Source: a virus. From it: a stretch of DNA of 30,781 bases. A program made the position numbers and the translations under genes. Shown here piece after piece: positions 1 through 5,679 of this stretch; positions within the stretch are counted from its first letter, which is position 1, and the number at the start of each line of letters is the position of its first letter. The stretch lies in the IMG/VR virus record IMGVR_UViG_3300043399_000684, positions 1 to 30,781 of that record, one strand, 5' to 3'. The notes below the pieces were generated by a model. That model ran no database searches and was not told the DNA's origin. It saw only the letters and a list, made by a program, of their open reading frames with translations.

Positions 1-35
1 GTGACCGTGATGGCCGCGAGTAGGGTGTCGCTCAT
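1..35 (-). CDS. 5' end of alanine/tyrosine-rich early protein (cut by window edge)
   Basis: The ATG at 35-33 overlaps the stop of the upstream gene (ATGA), and the first 11 codons read MSDTLLAAITV before the window ends. The two leftover bases (AC) plus base 30781 on the minus strand make an ACC codon, and the frame then continues into the alanine-rich open frame at 30781-30583. If the ends are truly joined, this is the start of that protein. Function is unknown; it belongs to the leftward early operon. Confidence 0.55.
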   Translation of the reverse strand, partial: MSDTLLAAITV

Positions 36-175
36 ACGGACCTCGCCAACAGCCACTTGGTGCCAAGGGCGCGCAGTTGTCGCGCCCAGGTGCGCTGGTT
101 GTGCCGGTTGACGTGCGCTTGCACGTACTCGCTGTTGAACAACTGGCGCGCGCGGCGCAGGTACTTGGTGTTCAT
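32..175 (-). CDS. small basic early phage protein (47 aa)
   Basis: A 47-codon gene starting at the ATG at 175-173, preceded by a clear GAGGAG ribosome-binding site about 5 bases upstream. It overlaps the stop of the upstream gene by ATGA, and its own stop overlaps the next start in the same way. The product is basic and Arg/Trp rich (RRARQLF, VNRHNQRTWARQLRALG, KWLLA). From memory, short proteins with the VNRHNQRxWxRxxRxLGxKWLLA pattern are common in early operons of proteobacterial phages, and their function is not known. The coupling on both sides and the strong binding site make it real despite its size. Confidence 0.75.
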   Translation of the reverse strand: MNTKYLRRARQLFNSEYVQAHVNRHNQRTWARQLRALGTKWLLARSV

Positions 176-357
176 TTACGCTCCTCAAAGAATTTGGCGG
201 CTTGCCCGCAGCGGCCACCCTCGCTGCGGCTCTGATCGCAGGCCACGCGGTAGGGCCTCATCCACAGCACACGATTCCGCGGGGACTCGCACAAGGCGAT
301 GTCCTCAACTGTACCGCCCCAGGTCATGTGGGCGCATTGGTAGCAGGACTTATTCAC
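172..357 (-). CDS. cysteine-rich small early protein, possible zinc binder (61 aa)
   Basis: A 61-residue protein starting with GTG at 357-355, overlapping the last codons of the upstream gene; the alternative ATG at codon 11 would delete the first CxxC. Visible motifs are C5-x2-C8-x-H10 near the N-terminus and further cysteines at about 23, 40 and 50, a pattern suggesting a small zinc-stabilised fold. Similar Cys-rich mini-proteins are frequent in early operons of Burkholderia- and Pseudomonas-type phages, without known role. It is translationally coupled to both neighbours. No HTH or enzyme motif is visible. Confidence 0.7.
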   Translation of the reverse strand: MNKSCYQCAHMTWGGTVEDIALCESPRNRVLWMRPYRVACDQSRSEGGRCGQAAKFFEERK

Positions 358-709
358 AGCTCAGCACCTCGCATTGATTGGCGTGGGCGCGGCCCAGGGC
401 GGTGCGAAGGGCTTGCGCGTACTGGCCGGCGTCTTTACGAAGGATGTTCAGGATGGCTTCGGACACTTCGTCGTCGTAGACGTGACGGTTGATCACGTCC
501 GTCAGTGGCTCGGTGTAGAAGCTCTTGCCGAGAAGGACCAACTCGCCGCAGGCGACTTGGTCCTTGTCGGTGCCGAGCAGGAAGTTCTCGAACTCGTCGC
601 GAATGCCGTCGCGCAGCAGTTCGTTGGCCAGGCTCCATTCGTCGTCGCGTGCGCAGATTTCCTCCCATTGCCTGGAGGCTGCTCTTGCGTCACAGAGATC
701 GGGTGTCAT
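350..709 (-). CDS. acidic hypothetical protein, first gene of leftward early operon
   Basis: A 119-residue acidic, mainly helical protein of unknown function. I chose the ATG at 709 over an upstream in-frame ATG at 790, because 709 has a purine-rich binding site (GAGAGGAAAG) at good distance and because 790 would lie upstream of the promoter's expected transcription start near 752. It is the first gene behind the operator-controlled promoter at 759-787, so it should be made immediately on infection. I see no DNA-binding, membrane or catalytic motif. In this position phages often carry host-takeover or anti-defence genes, but nothing in the sequence proves that here. Confidence 0.7.
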   Translation of the reverse strand: MTPDLCDARAASRQWEEICARDDEWSLANELLRDGIRDEFENFLLGTDKDQVACGELVLLGKSFYTEPLTDVINRHVYDDEVSEAILNILRKDAGQYAQALRTALGRAHANQCEVLSCE

Positions 710-758
710 TTCTTTCCTCTCAACGCGCCTTGGCGGGGTTGTTTCGGCGCTTGAGGGA

Positions 759-787
759 ATTATCACTCGAGTGTGTGCCGGTGTCAA
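759..787 (-). promoter_or_regulatory. strong leftward early promoter (PL-like)
   Basis: Read on the minus strand, TTGACA (plus bases 782-787), a 17-base spacer, then GATAAT (759-764). This is a near-perfect sigma70 promoter, with expected start near 752, about 43 bases before the ATG at 709. An operator palindrome (764-773) overlaps the spacer end and first base of the -10, and a second (788-797) abuts the -35, so a bound repressor should block polymerase directly. Confidence 0.85.
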
Positions 788-799
788 CACTCGAGTGAT
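762..799. promoter_or_regulatory. left operator pair (OL-like), two CACTCGAGTG palindromes
   Basis: Two identical 10-base palindromes CACTCGAGTG at 764-773 and 788-797, 24 bases centre to centre. With flanks they form a 13-base perfect inverted repeat (762-774 with 787-799). They sit over the leftward promoter in the same way as related sites sit over the rightward promoter near 1104-1113. They are most likely binding sites for the Cro-like protein at 1125 and for a now missing repressor. Confidence 0.8.
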
Positions 800-829
800 A
801 TTTATTTGCGAATTGCGCCCGAGCAGGCG

Positions 830-851
830 AAAAAAATCCCGCCGAAGCGGG
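830..851 (-). terminator. Rho-independent terminator of the repressor-remnant transcript
   Basis: On the minus strand CCCGC-TTCG-GCGGG (plus 838-851), followed by A and seven Ts (830-836). The 5-bp GC stem, stable TTCG tetraloop and T tract are typical. It lies 22 bases after the stop at 873 and closes a short minus-strand unit of about 230 nt that carries the repressor-like remnant and the CRISPR-repeat-like element. Confidence 0.85.
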
Positions 852-872
852 TCTGATGCTGGGCTGCGGTCG

Positions 873-1052
873 CTACAGCGCGTGCCTTATGCGCCCAATG
901 TCGCCGCCAGAGCGCCCAGCGCAGTCTCTGGGCCTATCCCCGCTCGCGCGGGGGAACCTGTTCCTTGTGACCTTGGCAAGGCGCGCACGTTGCTCCTGTG
1001 TCAGGTCCGCCGCTTCACGTAGTCTGAGCAGGCGTTGGCCTTTAGTCTCCAT
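873..1052 (-). pseudogene. remnant of a cI-type HTH repressor gene (59 codons)
   Basis: A 59-codon frame from ATG 1052 to the stop at 873. The first 30 residues (RLLRLREAADLTQEQ then RLAKVTR) look like the first helices of an HTH_3/XRE domain, and the end (DIGRIRHAL) resembles the last helix. The recognition-helix region is replaced by the residues read from a CRISPR-repeat-like DNA element (RFPRASGDRP). A full phage repressor of this type is usually 200 or more residues, with a C-terminal dimerisation part that is absent here. Position and direction, divergent from the Cro-like gene with operators between them, are exactly those of cI. A weak promoter candidate is TTGTCA-17-TGTTGT (plus 1068-1096). 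It could alternatively be a working HTH-only mini-protein, or just the leader of a small RNA. Confidence 0.5.
930..958 (-). CRISPR. solitary type I-E CRISPR-repeat-like unit (candidate RNA anti-CRISPR)
   Basis: On the minus strand a 29-base element reads GGTTCCCC, C, GCGC, G, AGCGGGGATA, GGCCC. Compared with the classical I-E repeat (GAGTTCCCC-GCGC-C-AGCGGGGATA-AACCG) it matches in the GTTCCCC block, GCGC and the whole AGCGGGGATA block; the differences are one extra C, the loop base and parts of the 8-base handle. The stem GCGGGG/CCCCGC (948-953 with 938-943) and the ATA start of the 5' handle are preserved. I find no second copy nearby, so it is not an array. Lone repeats of this kind in phages are known as solitary repeat units, some acting as RNA anti-CRISPRs (Racrs). 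It lies in a short transcription unit with its own terminator at 830-851, in crRNA sense. Confidence 0.6.
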
Positions 1053-1066
1053 TCTGGCTATTCCAT

Positions 1067-1113
1067 CACAACAGTGAAGCACTTTGGTGTTGACAAGTGG
1101 AAGCACTACAGTG
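1067..1113. promoter_or_regulatory. right operator cluster (OR-like), three sites
   Basis: Three related 10-base sites between the divergent remnant and the Cro-like gene: CACAACAGTG (1067-1076), CACTTTGGTG (1080-1089) and CACTACAGTG (1104-1113). The last two are 24 bases apart centre to centre, exactly as the two left operators. The site at 1104-1113 overlaps the -10 of the rightward promoter, and the site at 1067-1076 overlaps the weak -10 candidate of the leftward repressor promoter, mirroring lambda OR1/OR3 logic. The consensus from both regions is CACTNNAGTG. Confidence 0.75.
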
Positions 1114-1118
1114 ATAAT
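1090..1118 (+). promoter_or_regulatory. strong rightward early promoter (PR-like), likely leaderless
   Basis: TTGACA (1090-1095), a 17-base spacer, GATAAT (1113-1118). The expected transcription start, 7 bases after the -10, coincides with the A of the ATG at 1125, so the Cro-like mRNA should be leaderless. The last 11 bases (AGTGATAATTC) repeat the arrangement of the leftward promoter, where an operator also ends at the first G of GATAAT. Confidence 0.85.
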
Positions 1119-1124
1119 TCAGTG

Positions 1125-1346
1125 ATGAAAGCCTTAGACCGAGCCATTGAGATTGCCGGTGGCCTTGGCAAGCTTGCCGACGCCATTGGTGAGGGCCAGT
1201 CCACAGTAAGCAACTGGCGCGTGCGTGGCACGGTCCCCAGCGCCAAAAAATGCGTGGCTATCGAGCGGGCTACAGGCGTGAGCCGCCGTGAGTTTTACCC
1301 CGACTCGTGGCAAGAAATCTGGCCCGAGCTAGCGGGCGCTGCCTGA
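1125..1346 (+). CDS. Cro/YdaS-type helix-turn-helix regulator (73 aa)
   Basis: A small DNA-binding protein of 73 residues. Residues 1-45 fit the YdaS/Cro-type HTH: an N-terminal helix (MKALDRAIEIAGG), then LGKLADAIG-EGQSTVSNWRVRG, where STVSNWR is the recognition helix, followed by the VPSAKKCVAIERATGVSRREFYPD tail usual in this family. An in-frame ATG at 1035 is unlikely because it lies upstream of the promoter. There is no ribosome-binding site before 1125, and the promoter places the transcript start on the ATG itself. It probably binds the CACTNNAGTG operators flanking it and at 764-797, turning down both early promoters as Cro does. Confidence 0.85.
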   Translation: MKALDRAIEIAGGLGKLADAIGEGQSTVSNWRVRGTVPSAKKCVAIERATGVSRREFYPDSWQEIWPELAGAA

Positions 1347-1353
1347 CCCAACC

Positions 1354-1470
1354 ATGCGCACGCCGGCCTATCGCAGGGCCATGCATGAGGAGAAGCGCTG
1401 TCGCGAGTACTTTGTGCGGGAAGTGTTCTTTGTGGGCACGAAAAAGGTCATGAGGGCCGCCGTGACATGA
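1354..1470 (+). CDS. hypothetical 38-aa protein between cro-like gene and primase
   Basis: A short frame with ATG at 1354 and a stop that overlaps the primase start as ATGA (1467-1470). The product is basic (MRTPAYRRAMHEEKR, then an aromatic stretch YFVREVFF). Translational coupling supports expression and may serve to deliver ribosomes to the primase. There is no strong binding site before its ATG, and no recognisable family. Confidence 0.45.
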   Translation: MRTPAYRRAMHEEKRCREYFVREVFFVGTKKVMRAAVT

Positions 1471-3809
1471 CGGGTACGAGTAGCGTCACTGCCTTGCATC
1501 AGCGCGATGTGCTGAGCTGCGCGCTCGGCTATATCCGTTTGGGATGGTGGGTGTTGCCGTTGCTGCCGGGGTCCAAGTCGCCACTGAGCAAATTGGTACC
1601 CAACGGGGTGCACGGCGCGACCAATGACCCGACGGTGGCCAGGCGATGGTGGACTCAGTGTCCTGACGCGGGTATCGGCCTGGCGCTGCTCAAGAGCCTT
1701 TTGGTGGTGGTGGACGAAGACCCGCGCAACGGCGGCGAGCACACCATCGAGGCCCTGGAGGCCATCCACGGGCCGATGGTGTCGGACGTGATGGCGCTCA
1801 CGGGCGGCGGCGGGGTGCATTGGGTGTTCACGGCCTCGCTGGTGGGTAGCCTGCCGGGCAAGTTGGGACCCGGCGTGGACCTGAAAGCGGACGGGTACAT
1901 CGTGGTCGAGCCGTCGCTGCACCCGAGCGGCAAGAGATATGTTTGGGAGGCGAGCAGCGATCCGTTAGAGGGGGTGCTGCCTTCTGCGCTGCCGGGATGG
2001 ATTCGGAATTTATCGGTGCCGGTGGCGGCTCCTGGCATGGGGAGCGGCCCGCAGTTCATTACAGGGTCGCAGCAGGAGGAACTCGAGAGCGCACTGGGAG
2101 TTTTGCCCGCGGACGATTACCACCAATGGCTGCAGGTGGGCATGGCGCTGCACGGGACGCAGGACCGGGTATGGGGGTTTCAGGTTTGGGACTTGTGGTC
2201 GCAGAAGTCGTCGAAGTACGACTCGTCGACCATGGCGCACAAGTGGGCGAGCTTTCGCGCCGAGCGCCTGCAAACGGGAGTGACTTATCGGTCGATCTTC
2301 AAGTGGGCGCAGGAGTTGGGGTGGCAGTCGCCGATGATGGTGGGGACAAAGCAAGAGGGATCGCCGCCGGAGTTGTCGGACGCGGAGCTGGCGGCTATGG
2401 TGCGAGAACCCCCCCCGCAGCCGCCGTCACGTAAGGCGGCTGCGGCGATAGGGCCGGTGTCATTCCCGATCGATTCCTTGAACGCGTTGCACACGTGGTT
2501 CGATCGGCACGGCGATAGTACCCATCCACTGGCTTCGCAGGTTGGCGTTCTGGCGGTCGTTTGCGCCGCGGCGGCACGCCGCTATGTCTCGCCTTCCGGC
2601 GACCCGGCATCGTGCTACCTGGGCGTCCTGGCGCCTTCATTGCCGATGACGCGCTATGTGACCGAAGGAATTGAAAAGGTCCTGATCGACGCGGGCCAGT
2701 CCCACGCGCTCAGGACCGGACGGATGACAAGCCCGCAGCATGTGTACGCGACCCTATTTCGCGAACCGGCGTCCATCTACATGCCGGACGACTATGGCGG
2801 CCAGGTTAGGTTTTCCAGAAGACAGCCTTCCGGGCTGATGGAACAAACCCTGACGCTGATCGCTGGGCGTATTAATTCGGGGACCATGCTTGTACTTGAC
2901 AACTGGCAGGAGCTTGGCTTTTCGCGCGCGCCCGAGGGCGGCAGCGGTAACCCGGTTATCCATGCACCAAGCCTGAGCATGTTCGCGGCGATCACCGCGG
3001 CGCATATGCCGCAGATTTTCAAGACGGGCGAGTTTTCCCGCGGCTTGGTCGACAGCCTGTTGCTGGCTCCTGCCATGGACGGTTCGCAATGGCGGACTTC
3101 GGCGGCCAGGGCCAAAGAACCGGTGCCCGATGCGGTGGTCGGCCGCATCCGTGCATTGCGAGGGACGGCTGAACAGGACACTGCCACGGGCGGCCTGGGT
3201 GATCTGGCCGTCGCGATACCCGCTCAGCGTACCGTGAAGTTCGCGGGACAGGTCGCGGAGATCGAACGCGGATGGATTGAACTGTACGCCGGCCAGCGCG
3301 CAGAGGTCGTGCAACTTGCCGCTGGCGCACGGCGCACGTTGCGGCGCCTGTGCACGGCATTGGCGGCATGGGTAAACCCGAATGATCCGGTGGCAACGAA
3401 GGAAATCGTGAGCTGGGCGGCTACGTTCGTGAAGATGTGTCTGGACGCGACCATTGAGCAGGCGCATCTGCGCATCAGCGATGACGACGAGAAGCCTGAT
3501 GCGTACCAGCGAGTCCTAGAGTTCATCAGCCAGTACGGCCATGCGGGCGTGAGTATTCGTGACCTGACGCGCGGATGCCGTGCGTACCGATCCCTCAAGC
3601 CTGATGCGCGTACCGACCTGCGTATCGCCATGTTGGAGGACGAATCGCTCGTTGATTTTCCCTCCACGAGCGGACGCGGCAGGGTCTTGGTCGCATCGCA
3701 GTTCGTGGAAAACCCTAATACCGGAGATAAAAACGACGCAAATGGCCTCGAAGTGTCGACATGTGTCGACAGTGTCGACAACTCAGTGTCGACATATAGA
3801 ACCGCATGA
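1467..3809 (+). CDS. bifunctional prim-pol / PriCT primase with inactive helicase-like C-terminus
   Basis: A 780-residue replication protein. Residues about 15-185 match the archaeo-eukaryotic primase (prim-pol) fold: acidic motif VVVDEDP (D83/D85), GGGGVHW (H118), and GVDLKADGYIVVEPS with D138. Residues about 200-290 match a PriCT-2 segment (DYHQWLQVGMALHG, then the YRSIFKWAQELGW end). The rest resembles the RepA/DUF3987 helicase-like part of such proteins, but where a P-loop is expected (about 386-398) it reads GVLAPSLPMTRYV, without GKS/T, so ATP hydrolysis is unlikely. The separate helicase at 4010 may supply unwinding. The last 19 codons run into the palindrome cluster and encode a low-complexity VSTCVDSVDNSVST tail. 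It likely primes phage DNA synthesis at the neighbouring candidate origin. Confidence 0.85.
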   Translation: MTGTSSVTALHQRDVLSCALGYIRLGWWVLPLLPGSKSPLSKLVPNGVHGATNDPTVARRWWTQCPDAGIGLALLKSLLVVVDEDPRNGGEHTIEALEAIHGPMVSDVMALTGGGGVHWVFTASLVGSLPGKLGPGVDLKADGYIVVEPSLHPSGKRYVWEASSDPLEGVLPSALPGWIRNLSVPVAAPGMGSGPQFITGSQQEELESALGVLPADDYHQWLQVGMALHGTQDRVWGFQVWDLWSQKSSKYDSSTMAHKWASFRAERLQTGVTYRSIFKWAQELGWQSPMMVGTKQEGSPPELSDAELAAMVREPPPQPPSRKAAAAIGPVSFPIDSLNALHTWFDRHGDSTHPLASQVGVLAVVCAAAARRYVSPSGDPASCYLGVLAPSLPMTRYVTEGIEKVLIDAGQSHALRTGRMTSPQHVYATLFREPASIYMPDDYGGQVRFSRRQPSGLMEQTLTLIAGRINSGTMLVLDNWQELGFSRAPEGGSGNPVIHAPSLSMFAAITAAHMPQIFKTGEFSRGLVDSLLLAPAMDGSQWRTSAARAKEPVPDAVVGRIRALRGTAEQDTATGGLGDLAVAIPAQRTVKFAGQVAEIERGWIELYAGQRAEVVQLAAGARRTLRRLCTALAAWVNPNDPVATKEIVSWAATFVKMCLDATIEQAHLRISDDDEKPDAYQRVLEFISQYGHAGVSIRDLTRGCRAYRSLKPDARTDLRIAMLEDESLVDFPSTSGRGRVLVASQFVENPNTGDKNDANGLEVSTCVDSVDNSVSTYRTA

Positions 3810-3983
3810 AATAAGGCCAAAACCCAAGTGTCGACACTGTCGACACGACATATAGGGGGGGTATAGGGGGAAATAAAAAACCTCTATACGCACGTGTCGA
3901 CATGTCGACATTGGCCGGAACCCGCATGAATGCTTGATCTATGTGTCGACACCATTTGTCGACACCACTGTCGACAGTCGACA
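3754..3983. repeat. cluster of eleven TGTCGACA palindromes, candidate replication origin
   Basis: Eleven exact TGTCGACA copies start at 3754, 3764, 3773, 3787, 3829, 3838, 3895, 3903, 3944, 3957 and 3969, plus a seven-base match GTCGACA at 3977. Many are GTGTCGACA. They fall in groups spaced about 8-14 bases apart, separated by gaps of 41-57 bases. The middle gap (3846-3890) carries a G7 run, a G5 run, AT-rich AAATAAAAAA and an imperfect GTATAG/CTATAC inverted repeat that could be an unwinding element. The cluster begins in the 3' end of the primase gene and ends 27 bases before the helicase start. Iteron-like arrays beside primase/helicase genes are typical of phage origins; a regulatory array is the alternative. 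Confidence 0.75.
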
Positions 3984-4009
3984 CCACAGTAACTATACGT
4001 AACAAGAAC

Positions 4010-5380
4010 ATGCAAAATCAAGGGATAACCCTTACAGATTCACAGTCTGAGGTGCTCGAAGGGCTAAAAACCTTCATTTTTGCCCCGAGAGATGATTCGG
4101 GGACCGCCACGCTGGGGGGATACGCCGGCGTGGGAAAGACGACCGTGGTGGGGCGACTGATCAAATCCGCGGCGGATCAGGGCAAGCGGGTTCTGGCAAT
4201 GGCTCCGACGCATCAGGCGGTGTCAGTCCTTGCCTCCAAGATGCCAAGCTGTACGCAGGCGTCGACCGTGCACTCGGCGCTCGGGCTCAGAATGGTGGAG
4301 CGGAATGACGGCACGTTAGGCGTGGGCCAGCGCGTGGGGCAGGTTCGACTTCGGGAGTTCGATCTCGCCGTGGTGGATGAGGCTTCCATGCTGGACCGCG
4401 CACTGTTCGGCATGCTGATGCAGAACCGCGGGTGCTGCCGCGTTCTCTTTGTGGGGGACCCGGCGCAGTTGGCGCCCGTGGGGGATGGCGGGAAGTTGCT
4501 TTCCCCGGTGTTTGACGAAGCAATCGTGCCTACGCAGTTTCGATTGACTGAGGTCGTTCGGCAGGCTGCCGACAATCCGGTGATCCGATGGTCTCAGGTG
4601 CTGCGTCGCAATGTGAATAGCAACAGCACGCCAGATATTGCTGAGCTAGGTGTGTTGCTGCGCGAGGGGGACGATAAGTTCTTGAGCATTCAGCCAGGGG
4701 GGGCGTACCGGCTGACCGAGCTTTGCATTGACGCCATCAGGAACGGGGTGGCGGCACGCATCCTGTCGTTCAAAAATTCCTCGGTGATTCGGCATAACCA
4801 TGAGGTCCACAGCGCTCTGCACCCTGACGTGGATGGGTTTGCAGAGGGTGAGCCGGCCATTGTCCAGTCCCAGTTCTACGCCCACGACAAAGAGACCGAC
4901 CAGATGGTGCGGTTTCACACGTCGCAGCAAGTCGAAGTGCTGTCATGCGAGCCTGGTCGATCGGCGCAGTTTCCTGATGTTCCGTGCTGGCGGTTGAAGG
5001 TGGCGAGTTCGTACGGGTCAGAGGTATCGGTTCTGGTGCCGAAGTTCGAAGTGAACTTCACCCAGGAGATCGACGCGCTGTTTCGTGAGGCGAACTTCCA
5101 GAATGAGCAGGCCAGGCATGAACCGATGGCGAGCGCCTCAATGCGGCGCGCGCGAGCTGCGGCTGCGTTGGCAGAGGCAAAGTCCAGACGCGCTGCGTTC
5201 GCGCTGATCCGACATGCATATGCGATGACGTTCCATAAATCCCAGGGCAGCACTTTCGAAGCGTCGTTGATCGATTGGGAAGGCATGGCCGACCCGCGCC
5301 AAAGCGGCAGTGATAAGGCGCGTATGGCCTACGTAGGGGTGACGCGAACGTCGAAGTATCTTGTGGTGGTGACGGAATGA
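4010..5380 (+). CDS. SF1B 5'-3' DNA helicase (Dda/RecD-like)
   Basis: A 456-residue ATP-dependent DNA helicase. Walker A GYAGVGKTT (about 37-45), APTHQA (motif Ia, 65-70), Walker B VVDEAS (121-126), VGDPAQLAPVGDG (motif III), FRLTEVVRQ (motif IV region), and near the end MTFHKSQGSTF and AYVGVTRTSKYLVVV (motifs V and VI, UvrD_C_2-type). I start it at the ATG at 4010 (MQNQG); the longer frame from 3941 would translate the palindrome array as low-complexity residues. The binding site is weak (AACAAG). Its stop overlaps the next gene (ATGA). Together with the primase it forms the fork machinery of the phage. Confidence 0.9.
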   Translation: MQNQGITLTDSQSEVLEGLKTFIFAPRDDSGTATLGGYAGVGKTTVVGRLIKSAADQGKRVLAMAPTHQAVSVLASKMPSCTQASTVHSALGLRMVERNDGTLGVGQRVGQVRLREFDLAVVDEASMLDRALFGMLMQNRGCCRVLFVGDPAQLAPVGDGGKLLSPVFDEAIVPTQFRLTEVVRQAADNPVIRWSQVLRRNVNSNSTPDIAELGVLLREGDDKFLSIQPGGAYRLTELCIDAIRNGVAARILSFKNSSVIRHNHEVHSALHPDVDGFAEGEPAIVQSQFYAHDKETDQMVRFHTSQQVEVLSCEPGRSAQFPDVPCWRLKVASSYGSEVSVLVPKFEVNFTQEIDALFREANFQNEQARHEPMASASMRRARAAAALAEAKSRRAAFALIRHAYAMTFHKSQGSTFEASLIDWEGMADPRQSGSDKARMAYVGVTRTSKYLVVVTE

Positions 5381-5679
5381 ACGAGATAAATGGTTCAGGT
5401 GTTTTAACAGGCCTGATCGAGCACCTGGGGGCGAGGGCGGGCCCACAGGCAGCCCCTTCACAGCCAGCGTCCCCTCTCGATACCCAGGTGGGGGGCAGTC
5501 ATTACAAGAACCTGGCCATCCAGCCGGTCGAGTTCTGCCAGAGGAACGGGTTGGGGTTCTGTGAGTCGTCGGCGATCAAGTACCTGGTGCGCCATCGATC
5601 GAAGGATGGACGCAAGGATTTGGAGAAGGCGCGGCACTTCATCGATTTGTTGATCGCGATGGAGTACGGCGAAAAATGA
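5377..5679 (+). CDS. DUF3310 (SaV1-like) protein
   Basis: 100 residues. After a variable N-terminus, residues about 37-98 show the DUF3310 signature: VGGSHYKNLAIQPVEFCQRNGL, AIKYLVRHRSKDGRKDLEKA and HFIDLLI. The family is common in phage replication regions and has been described as nucleotide-kinase-like, but its biochemical role is poorly known. It overlaps the helicase stop and the RusA start by four bases each. Confidence 0.85.
   Translation: MNEINGSGVLTGLIEHLGARAGPQAAPSQPASPLDTQVGGSHYKNLAIQPVEFCQRNGLGFCESSAIKYLVRHRSKDGRKDLEKARHFIDLLIAMEYGEK

Noticed and set aside
930-958. A full CRISPR array
   Set aside because: Only one repeat-like unit is present; no second copy is found in the flanking few hundred bases and there are no cas genes.
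930-960. Interpretation of the GC-rich hairpin as a terminator
   Set aside because: Neither strand has a T tract after the stem, and similarity to the I-E repeat extends beyond the stem into both flanks.
2409-2416. C-run in the primase gene as a programmed frameshift site
   Set aside because: The reading frame continues intact to a complete product, and no overlapping downstream frame or stimulatory structure is evident.
3941-4009. Upstream extension of the helicase gene to 3941
   Set aside because: The added 23 residues only translate palindromes; the ATG at 4010 begins the recognisable protein.
3715-4011. Minus-strand open frame through the palindrome cluster
   Set aside because: The product repeats VSTVST/CRHCRH-type strings generated by the palindromes themselves; not a protein.
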